From the NCBI GenBank assembly GCA_965221295.1, contig OZ244879.1, positions 2,728,001 to 2,792,000 on the forward strand: a stretch of 64,000 nt of DNA, written 5' to 3'. The translations under genes and the position numbers were made by a program. Below the pieces are notes generated by a model. That model was not told the DNA's origin, searched no databases, and was given only the letters and a program-made list of their open reading frames with translations. Shown here one piece after another: positions 15,656-23,244 of the stretch. The stretch is from Bin87 sp965221295 (lineage in GTDB: Bacteria > Chloroflexota > Dehalococcoidia > Lucifugimonadales > UBA3495). Position 1 is the stretch's first letter. Each line of letters opens with the position of its first letter.

Positions 15656-18600
15656 TCACGGCTCTGGGGCAGGCGCCCGCAGGGCTCCGCCTTCCTGCCG
15701 TGTTTCGATCTCAGTCTCCAAGTCTAGGTACATCTGGCGCAGCTGCTCCAGCAATTCCGGCGGTGGGTTTTCCCACAATCCCCGTTGCACGGCCTCCAGC
15801 AACCGCTCCACAATTCCCCGCAACGCCCAGGGATTGCTTCGCTTGAAGAATTCCTGCATGTCCGGATTCAGGACGTATTCCTCGGTTACGTCCTCGTACA
15901 TCCAATCTTCAACCACCTGAGCCGTGGCGTCGTAGCCGAACATGTAATCAACGGTGGCCGCCAGCTCGAAGGCGCCCTTGTAACCGTGGCGCTGCATGGA
16001 CTGCATCCACTTGGGGTTGACGACACGGCTGCGGAACACCCGACGGGCCTCGTCCTGCAAGTCTCGCACGCGGGCGCGGGTTGGGTCGCTGCTGTCGCCA
16101 AAGAACTGCCGAGGGTTGCGACCGGTCAGGGAGCGCACGGTGGCGATCATTCCGCCGTGATACTGCATGTAATCGTCGCTGTCGAACACGTCGTGCTCGC
16201 GGTTATCCTGGTTCTTGGCGGCGATGACGATCTGCCCGAACCTCGCGCGGAATTCGCCGCGGGCCGCGACGCCGAAGTCCTGGCGCGAATAGGCGTACCC
16301 TCCCCAGGAAGTGTACACCTCGGCCAGGTCGTGAACGGATTCCCAATTGCGTTCGTCCAACACCCCCAGGATTCCGGCGCCGTAAGATCCCGGTTTGCTG
16401 CCGAAAATGCGGAACAAGGAAGGGTTTCCGGCGCTTTCGGTGGCTTCGTCATCGGGCGTGTCAACGCGACTTTCCGCGTCCTCGCGCATGTGCTTAACCA
16501 CGAAGTTCCGCTCTGGTGGTTCAGCTTGAGCGGCGGCCAGCGTCACCGCCTGATCCATCAGGTAGATGAGGTTGGGGAAGGCGTCCCGGAAAAAACCGCT
16601 GATGCGGATGGTTACATCGATGCGCGGGCGGCCCAACTCCTCCAACGGAATAACTTCCAGACCGCTCACCCGCCGACTCTCGGCCTGCCAGATCGGCCTC
16701 ACCCCGAGCAGGTACAGGATCTGCGCGATGTCGTCGCCGTGAGTGCGCATGGCGGAGGTGCCCCAGACCACGACGCCGACCATCTCCGGGTAGGCGCCCT
16801 CTTCGTCCAGGTACTTCTGCAACAACGCATCGCCCAGGGATTTGCCGACATCCCATGCGGTGGGCGAGGGCAGCGCCCGCGGATCCACCGAGTAGAAGTT
16901 GCGACCGGTGGGCAGGACGTTGACCATGCCCCGAGTGGGCGCCCCGGACGGGCCGGGCGGCACGAATCGTCCCTCCAGGCCACGCAGCAGGTTGTCGATC
17001 TCGTCGGTGGTGCGCAGTAGCGACGGGTAAATGTGCTGGCCCACGTAGCCCAATACGCTCTCTGTGAGCGCGTCTTCGTGGCCCAGCAGGTCGTGGACCA
17101 CCGGCGCGATCCGGTGGGCCGCAAAACCGTCATCGCATAGCTGCTGGTACGCCTGCCGGCACAGGGTTTCCAAACCCTCTATCACGTCGCTGGCGTTGCG
17201 GATGGGCGAATCCACCGAGTGCGGCGCCAGCGCGTCGGGGATAGCGCCATTCACCGGAGCGGCCGGGTTTTCCAACAGTGCGTAGTAGTCGTATCCGAGG
17301 GCTTGAGCCAGGGCGCGCCGGAGACTGGGAACCGCGCCATTGTCCAGCCGCGTCAGGGCGCACAGCAGGCCCACCATCTGCTCGGAGGTAGGAGGCTGAC
17401 CCAGGGTGTGTAGGCCGTCCTTGATCTGGGCATCCTTGATTTCGCACAGATAGCCGTCGATTTCCAGCATGAACTCGCCGAAGTCATCGGGTTGCTCGTC
17501 CACGCCTAAGTCTCGGTGCAATTCAGCTTGCTGCACCATCTCCCAGATTTGGGATTCCAGGGTGGGGAGTTTCCCAGGGTCAAGCGTCTGGCACTGGTAA
17601 TGTTCGTCCATCAGCTGTTCCAGCTTGGCGATGTCGCCGTAGGAATCGGCTGTGGTCATGGGCGGAATCAGGTGGTCGATGATGGTGGCGTGGGCGCGTC
17701 GCTTGGCCTGGGTGCCTTCGCCTGGGTTGTTGACGATGAAGGGATAAAACAGCGGGATGTCGTCCAGGGCTACTTCAGGGTAACAGGAGGCAGACAACCC
17801 CACTCCCTTGCCAGGCAGCCATTCCAGGGTGCCATGCTTGCCGATGTGAATCATCGCGTCGGCCTGGAACACATCCCTCAGCCACCGGTAGTAGGCGATG
17901 TAGTGGTGCGTCGGTGTCAGGTCCGGGTTGTGGTACACGGAAATCGGGTTTTCGCCGAAGCCCCTGGGTGGCTGCAGCCCAACGAATACATTGCCCATGG
18001 GCACGCCGGCCATGGCGAGCTGATCGCCGGTGCGATACACCTGCCCGGGCGGGTCGCCCCACGCTTCGGTCAGCTCCTCCCGCACGGAGGGTGGGAAACC
18101 GGCGAACCACTGCGCATACTGGCGGCGTTCGACGTGCCCAGCCGCCAACCGGAGTTGCTCCTCAGTCAGCGTATCGGTGTCGTTGCTGCACCTGGCGATG
18201 ATGCGCTGCACCAGCTCGTCGCCGTCGGACGGAATGTCCTCGACGCGGTAGCCGGCTGACTTGAGGGCCAAAAGCAGGTTGATGGCAGAGGCCGGCGTAT
18301 CCAGACCCACCGCGTTGCCGATGCGGGCATCCTTGGTGGGGTAGTTGCTCAGGATGATGGCGACGCGCTTGTCGGCGTTGGCCTTGCGGCGGAGGGTAGC
18401 GTGGCGAGCGGCCACCCGCGCCAGATGATCCATACGGTCTGGTTGGGGAACGTACCGCTGGATGCGGGCGGCCGACAGACCGTTCCCCGCGGCGCCGGTT
18501 TCCTCCTTGAACGAAACCGGAACCGTGATGATTCTACCGTCAAACTCTGGGAAAGCGACGTTCATCGCCGTGTCAATGGGACCCAGGCCCAGCGAACTCT

Positions 18601-19552
18601 CTTCCCAATCCGTTTGGCTGCCCATGCTGATGATGCCCTGGATGATGGGCAGGTCCAGATTGTCGAGAAGTTCCTGCGACCAGCCGGTGGCCACGGTCGC
18701 CCCGGTTCCACCCTGCTGATGGTCCAAGTCGCTCATGGCCAAGCCCATGGTGTTGACGATGCAGTCAACGCGGGGGACTCCCTGCGCGTCCACCATGTAG
18801 CCGGTCAGGGCATGGTCTCCGGCTTGATCCTCGTCTTCGGGCCGGTGTTTGAGGCTGTAGGAAAAGACTGGAAGAACGTTGACATTTTGGACTTCCAAAC
18901 GGGCGATTAGGTCATCCACGAAGGCCAAATTGCCGCTCATCCAGTGGGCCCGATAGAAGAGCAGACCCACCGACGGGCGACCAGGGACGAAACGAGTGGC
19001 AACGTAATCTTCCACGGAAACGCCCTCGTGGACTTCCGGGTGATACACGCCCTGCCACGGCATTGGAGCCGGAGCCTCGTGTCCGTAGTCTGCGTCGAGG
19101 TAGGTGTCGGCCAGGAAGAGAAACAGATTGCGAAAATTGAGTACGCCACCGCGCATAAGGTAGGCAAAGACGGTTTCGACTTCGGCCACGGGCGCCGTAC
19201 ACGCCGTCACCATATCCTCATCCCATTCCTGGTGGCCGGGGCAGGCGATCAGCGGGATGCCTTTGGCGCGGCAGATTTCAACCAGTGGCTCGAAGGCGTC
19301 GCCCAAGGCGCGTCGGCCGCCCAGCAGTCGCAGCGCCACCGCGGAGGCGCCGCCAACCGCGCGCAATAGTTCCTCACGAGCGGACGCTGCCGACTCGCCT
19401 TCGCCTTCCAGGGTAACGGGGTTGCAGGCATAAACAGTGACCTCGTCTCCCCACGGCATCCCGGCGAGCGCTCGCTCAGCCGTCAGGATGTCGGTGTCGG
19501 CAGTGGTGACGAAGACGATGGTCGCCGTCCGTGTTTCAGGCAGGGTGGTCAT
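15656..19552 (-). CDS. cobN: Cobaltochelatase subunit CobN
   Basis: CobN is the large, tetrapyrrole-binding subunit that inserts cobalt into the corrin ring. The protein is 1298 residues from the ATG at 19552; a much longer frame to 20005 is low-complexity Arg-rich shadow of cbiE. Family marks include IHIGKHGTLEWLPGKGVGLS, FYPFIVNNPGEGTQAKRRAHA, PTGRNFYSVDPRALPS, GVVVWGTSAMRTHGDDIAQ and YGYKGAF-like HGYKGAFELAATVDYMFGYDAT near the C terminus. It follows the cbiE stop by two bases. The ATPase partner is probably the fused ChlI-ChlD gene 1.8 kb downstream. Confidence 0.96.
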   Translation of the reverse strand: MTTLPETRTATIVFVTTADTDILTAERALAGMPWGDEVTVYACNPVTLEGEGESAASAREELLRAVGGASAVALRLLGGRRALGDAFEPLVEICRAKGIPLIACPGHQEWDEDMVTACTAPVAEVETVFAYLMRGGVLNFRNLFLFLADTYLDADYGHEAPAPMPWQGVYHPEVHEGVSVEDYVATRFVPGRPSVGLLFYRAHWMSGNLAFVDDLIARLEVQNVNVLPVFSYSLKHRPEDEDQAGDHALTGYMVDAQGVPRVDCIVNTMGLAMSDLDHQQGGTGATVATGWSQELLDNLDLPIIQGIISMGSQTDWEESSLGLGPIDTAMNVAFPEFDGRIITVPVSFKEETGAAGNGLSAARIQRYVPQPDRMDHLARVAARHATLRRKANADKRVAIILSNYPTKDARIGNAVGLDTPASAINLLLALKSAGYRVEDIPSDGDELVQRIIARCSNDTDTLTEEQLRLAAGHVERRQYAQWFAGFPPSVREELTEAWGDPPGQVYRTGDQLAMAGVPMGNVFVGLQPPRGFGENPISVYHNPDLTPTHHYIAYYRWLRDVFQADAMIHIGKHGTLEWLPGKGVGLSASCYPEVALDDIPLFYPFIVNNPGEGTQAKRRAHATIIDHLIPPMTTADSYGDIAKLEQLMDEHYQCQTLDPGKLPTLESQIWEMVQQAELHRDLGVDEQPDDFGEFMLEIDGYLCEIKDAQIKDGLHTLGQPPTSEQMVGLLCALTRLDNGAVPSLRRALAQALGYDYYALLENPAAPVNGAIPDALAPHSVDSPIRNASDVIEGLETLCRQAYQQLCDDGFAAHRIAPVVHDLLGHEDALTESVLGYVGQHIYPSLLRTTDEIDNLLRGLEGRFVPPGPSGAPTRGMVNVLPTGRNFYSVDPRALPSPTAWDVGKSLGDALLQKYLDEEGAYPEMVGVVVWGTSAMRTHGDDIAQILYLLGVRPIWQAESRRVSGLEVIPLEELGRPRIDVTIRISGFFRDAFPNLIYLMDQAVTLAAAQAEPPERNFVVKHMREDAESRVDTPDDEATESAGNPSLFRIFGSKPGSYGAGILGVLDERNWESVHDLAEVYTSWGGYAYSRQDFGVAARGEFRARFGQIVIAAKNQDNREHDVFDSDDYMQYHGGMIATVRSLTGRNPRQFFGDSSDPTRARVRDLQDEARRVFRSRVVNPKWMQSMQRHGYKGAFELAATVDYMFGYDATAQVVEDWMYEDVTEEYVLNPDMQEFFKRSNPWALRGIVERLLEAVQRGLWENPPPELLEQLRQMYLDLETEIETRQEGGALRAPAPEP

Positions 19553-19554
19553 GG

Positions 19555-20262
19555 TCAATCGTGGTCGGCGCCGGTTCTGGGGAACACCATGATGGAAAGG
19601 TCGCTGAACTCGTCGGGGAGCGCGGCGCATTGCGCTAACGTGCCTTCCCATCGTTTTTCGTCGGGCAGGGTCAGTCGCTGGAATACCATAACCGGTTGGT
19701 CGGGGTCTGCCCCGTCGGCGATGGCGTTGCCGGCGATGCCAGGCGGCATAAAATCGTAAGGACGCGGCAGCAGGATCACGTTGCGTCGTCCCTGTCTCAG
19801 GGTTTCCACCAATTCGCCCAGTTCTGATCCTCGGTCCCAACGCTGGTGCAACGTGATGAACAGGGATTCTTCCAGAGAGATGCCGGCCCGGGCGCAGGCG
19901 ATCTGCACGCTGCTGACCCCGGGCGCCAGGTCCACGGTATCGGCGCGACGTCGAACCCGATTGATCAGTTCTTTGGCGGATACATTCAAGTCGCCCCAAA
20001 CGCATACCACGCAGGATCTCCCCTGTAGCGCCTGCTCTTGGGCGTAGTCCAGGGCTGCTTCCTGATCCCGGTAGGACATGGGGCGCAACTCGGCGTCGCC
20101 GGTGTAGTCTGACACCACGTCCAGCACGGTTGCAAAACCCACCACCAAGTCGGCGTCGGCCAGGGCTTTCCGTCCCTTGAGCGTAAGGAATTCAGGATCG
20201 CCTGGGCCCACAGCCACTATGGTCATGTGGACGGCGGCGCCATCGGAGGGCATGTTGTTCAT
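19555..20262 (-). CDS. cbiE: Cobalt-precorrin-7 (C5)-methyltransferase CbiE
   Basis: A tetrapyrrole methylase of about 235 residues: VAVGPGDPEFLTLKG at the N terminus, APGVSSVQIACARAGISLEESLFITLHQRW in the middle and EGTLAQ...FSDLSIMVF at the end, the pattern of CbiE, which methylates C5 of the corrin ring using SAM. The usual GDP-x-(F/Y)YG segment reads GDLNVSAKEL, an unusual change. No CbiT decarboxylase partner is in the window. The start is uncertain: ATGs at 20262, 20253 and 20226 are in frame, none with a clear ribosome site; the frame reaching 20490 runs into the riboswitch. It is the first gene after the riboswitch. Confidence 0.88.
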   Translation of the reverse strand: MNNMPSDGAAVHMTIVAVGPGDPEFLTLKGRKALADADLVVGFATVLDVVSDYTGDAELRPMSYRDQEAALDYAQEQALQGRSCVVCVWGDLNVSAKELINRVRRRADTVDLAPGVSSVQIACARAGISLEESLFITLHQRWDRGSELGELVETLRQGRRNVILLPRPYDFMPPGIAGNAIADGADPDQPVMVFQRLTLPDEKRWEGTLAQCAALPDEFSDLSIMVFPRTGADHD

Positions 20263-20277
20263 CCCAGATATTGTGTT

Positions 20278-20312
20278 AAAACGAAAGCCCCGGCGGTTCT
20301 GTACTGCCGGGG
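20278..20312 (-). terminator. Expression-platform terminator of the cobalamin riboswitch
   Basis: On the minus strand CCCCGGC and GCCGGGG form a 7-bp GC stem with an 11-base loop, followed by CTTTCGTTTT, ending 16 bases before the first cbiE ATG. This is the expected place and shape for a riboswitch-controlled intrinsic terminator. Confidence 0.75.
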
Positions 20313-20427
20313 TCGCGCCAGCCGATGATGGCCGGGGGAGCGTCGCTGCCGCCGCGAGTAATTGATAACGCCGGAGCGAGGCCCTGATGGAACGACCCTG
20401 TTGAGCGCAGAGCAGGATTCCGAGGCA

Positions 20428-20613
20428 GTTGGCGGGCAGGTCTCCTGGCTTGCGGGTTTTGGTTCTTGCGCCCAACCGGCGCCTTCCCACCGTACCTCAT
20501 GGTTTACGGCAGTGGCGAATCGCCGGCGGGCTTCCCGCTTACAGTGGCGCAACCGCGGCGGATTTTCACCGCCTTCCCAATTAAGCCGAACTGGGGTGAT
20601 GGCGCCCGACAAC
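20428..20613 (-). promoter_or_regulatory. Cobalamin (AdoCbl-type) riboswitch
   Basis: Reading the minus strand, the aptamer shows the standard order: GGGAAGGCGGTGAAAATCC, then GCCACTGTAAGCGGGAAGCC-like segment, the B12 box GCCACTG (in CGCCACTGCCG), a second GGGAAGG arm and the closing AAGCCAGGAGACCTGCC. The P1 ends pair: GTTGTCGGGC (20613-20604) with GCCCGCCAAC (20437-20428), one mismatch. High cobalamin should favour the terminator at 20278-20312 and switch off cbiE, cobN and probably the cobalt transport genes downstream. Confidence 0.95.
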
Positions 20614-20824
20614 CGGATTCTGGATTTAATGGGGCGCTAAGCGCGTTGATAATCTAGCCCGGTTGCCGACGCTTGTCAACAGCCATTGATCGCTCTCGGT
20701 TAGCCAATCTGCCGGGCGAGTAGGGCAGTAGCATCGCTGAGGCGCGGTTTCGATGGTCAACGAGGGCCGCCGCTTCCCACGCTGTCCCAGGAAAACCATC
20801 GGATTACTGCCCGCGGCCCGGCGC

Positions 20825-20830
20825 TATACT
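20825..20830 (+). promoter_or_regulatory. Candidate -10 element for the DUF3352-like gene
   Basis: TATACT lies 43 bases before the ATG at 20874 on the plus strand; no convincing -35 is seen. The gap 20641-20873 between this gene and the divergent riboswitch shows nothing else I can name. Confidence 0.35.
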
Positions 20831-20873
20831 TGGTCGCGTTGCGTTTTGCAATTGGCGCAAGGAGACGGTTGGC

Positions 20874-22726
20874 ATGTTGTTCATCAAGTTGGTCGCTGCG
20901 ATTGTCGCGGTGGTGGCCGTGGCGGTCATCGCCGCCGGGCTGGCCATGTACCTCCGCTTGGTTCCCATACCCGACCCGATCCTGGCGTTGCTGGCGGGAA
21001 CCAAACCGCCCGAATACTCAGCAAAATACTATCCGCCCAACACGCTGGCCTACGCTTGGTTGACACTCGTGCCCGAACAGGGCCAGTTTGGGGAGTTCCA
21101 AAACATCCGTGAGCGCCTGGACGAATTTCTGGCTTTCCGCGACCTGGTGGACCTGGCGGAGGAAGAATTTGAGGCAGACACAGGCATTGATCTTGAATCC
21201 CAGGTTATGCCGTGGGTCGGCCCCGAAATTTCGATAGGTTTACTGGATTTCAGAGGAGACTTTGATGAGCCGGTGATCGCAGCGATGATTGGGGTGCGCG
21301 ACCGGAGTGTAGCCGAAGAATTTCTCGCCGACTGGCTCGAATACCTGGAGAATCGGGAAGGCGCCAACTTTGACTACGGAGCCCACCAGGGTTTTGACGT
21401 TGCAGTTGACGAAAACCGTCACCAGGCTTACGCCCTAACCGACCGGTGGTTGGTCTTCGCCACCGGTGAAAGCGCGTTGGAGGTAATGCTGGAACGGATC
21501 GCAGGCGACCTTGACAACTCGCTGGCAGAAAACGAGCGATTCATCGCGGCGCGGGGGGCGTTGCCGGAGCGACGCTTCGCCTCTGTTTACGTGGACGCCA
21601 GGCAAACGCTGGACTTGTGGGAGGATTGGCTGGACGACACGCTGGGTTTGGGCGGGCCCACAATCTCCGAGCTGCGCGCTCCGGATTGGATAATTGGCTC
21701 CGCGGGTTTGGTTGAGCTTGGCATCGTAACCGAGTTCGCGGTTCCGACCGGCGTCGATTACCCACTGCAGTTCGCCGCGCTCACCGACCCCGCCCACTTT
21801 TTGCCCGATGACACCATGGGCTTTATGGCGAGGACGTTCGACCCGGACGTTGACGTTGGCGCGACGCCGCCCGCAGCTACAACTTGGGGGAAATACTGTC
21901 CCCAGATGACATCGATAGCATCAACAACGCCATCGAGGCGTTCTCCTACGATACGGACGCGCTCGACTTGCCGGCCTTGGTCGCGAACGTCGGCCTGGAC
22001 GAAGTATTGGACCTGGCGTTGGGTGTCGTTGAAGGGATGACCGGCATTGATCTTGAAGCGGATCTCTTTGATCACCTGGGCGGCGAGATCATCGTGGCCG
22101 TTGGCGACGTCGACTTTGACTCGGTGGAAGCAAACCCGACCGCAAATGCCGTTGACGCCGTGATGATGCTCTCGTACCGGGATGGCAGCAAGGACCAATT
22201 GACCGCAACCATGGAGGATGCCACCAACCTCCTGCTGGAACGCGTCGGTCTAGACACCAACCGGCTGGACGTGGGGGCCGATGACCAGGCAGTCGCGCTT
22301 GATTTGGGCATCCTGGGCATGTTGGCCGGCGATAGAATTGGCTATCTTCCCGGTTACGTGCTGCATGACGGCTACCTGACGCTGGGCAGCACAAAAAACG
22401 CGCTGGAAGACGTCGTGGCGGGGCAGAACGGCGCAGGGAGTACCCTGGCGTCCGACGCCGAATATCTGAGAAGCGTCAGTCTGCTACCCGCCGACCGACA
22501 GTTCCTAGCGTACATTGATATGCGCCACATCATCCGACAATTGGATCCGGATACCCTCGACATGAGCCTCGACCAGTATCGGGTCCTGCAACAAAGCTTG
22601 GGAACGGTTGCCATCAGTTCCTACTCCCCACACTGCGTCGATTACAGCGCCGGCAATGACTGCGAACTCCCCGCCGGCGCCGACGCCAGTCGCTTTACTG
22701 CCGCGCTAACCCTGTTCCCAGAATAA
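20874..22726 (+). pseudogene. DUF3352-like membrane-anchored protein, broken by one frameshift
   Basis: The 5' part starts at ATG 20874 (AAGGAG nine bases upstream) with one N-terminal transmembrane helix and a large extracytoplasmic domain. It leaves its frame near 21854: reading GTT-GAC then shifting back one base gives RWRDAARSYNLGEIL and continues without a stop to 22726. In the original frame the sequence after GATPPAATTW looks unlike protein and stops at 22040. Restored, the product would be about 617 residues and resembles DUF3352 proteins, with repeated LGE-type beta segments and paired domains. A single missing C at about 21854 explains everything. It may be a real mutation or a sequencing/assembly error; the flanking reading frame looks otherwise intact. 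Confidence 0.8.
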
Positions 22727-22735
22727 CCCGGGCCC

Positions 22736-22763
22736 AAAAAAGGCGGCGAATCACTCCGCCGCC
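22736..22763 (-). terminator. Intrinsic terminator of the MoaD-like gene
   Basis: On the minus strand GGCGGCG (22763-22757) and CGCCGCC (22748-22742) form a stem followed at once by six T (22741-22736). It closes the minus-strand unit ending at 22791 and separates it from the convergent DUF3352-like gene. Confidence 0.88.
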
Positions 22764-22790
22764 CCGTTGCAGGTCTTGCTCAACAGCCGG

Positions 22791-23060
22791 CTAACCGCCG
22801 CCTATTGCCGGCAGGAAGTGCATTTCGGTTTCCTCGCTGACCCTTTCCATCAACCCGAGTTGGCTCACGTCGCCGTCAACGATTACGGCCAATCCCGGCG
22901 TGATGTCGTCCAGCTCTTCGTCGTAGAGCAGCGGCTTGATGCCGGGGTGCATCCGCTCCAGGTTGTTGATGACCTGCCGCACGGTGGCGCCCTCCACTTG
23001 AACGCGGTCCGGCGCGCCCGTGATGCGCTGCACCTGCGGTGGTATCCAAACATCCGGCAT
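22791..23060 (-). CDS. MoaD/ThiS family sulfur carrier protein
   Basis: The 89-residue product has the ubiquitin-like MoaD pattern: an early beta hairpin, VEGATVRQVINNLERMHPGIKPLL, VIVDGDV, and a C-terminal LPAIGGG ending in Gly-Gly-Gly, the site activated as thiocarboxylate by MoeB-type enzymes. The ATG at 23060 has a GAGG about nine bases upstream; the longer frame to 23282 is non-homologous. It lies 184 bp downstream of a molybdopterin-dependent hydroxylase subunit on the same strand, which suggests supply of molybdopterin sulfur, although a pathway-specific sulfur carrier is also possible. In the 23061-23244 gap I see no further feature. Confidence 0.85.
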   Translation of the reverse strand: MPDVWIPPQVQRITGAPDRVQVEGATVRQVINNLERMHPGIKPLLYDEELDDITPGLAVIVDGDVSQLGLMERVSEETEMHFLPAIGGG

Positions 23061-23244
23061 GATAAGCGCCCTCAAATTCGCGATGACGGTTGTGGAGGCG
23101 GGACCGTATCCCGGACGGGTTCTTCGGAGAAATGGCGAACCCGGGAGCGACGAGTGACCCCGTTGGCCTGGGGCCATCCCTCGCCGCTCCCCGCCTCGCA
23201 ATGGCAATGGATAAATGCGCGGCCCGAATCCTCCGCAGATTGCG

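Noticed and set aside
15785..17020. 411-codon plus-strand frame opposite cobN
   Set aside because: Antisense to a well-conserved cobN; no start site and no family resemblance.
19553..20005. N-terminal 151-codon extension of cobN
   Set aside because: Overlaps cbiE in another frame and is Arg/Gly-rich; the ATG at 19552 matches the start of CobN homology.
20263..20490. N-terminal extension of cbiE
   Set aside because: It runs into the terminator and riboswitch, which would be disrupted by translation.
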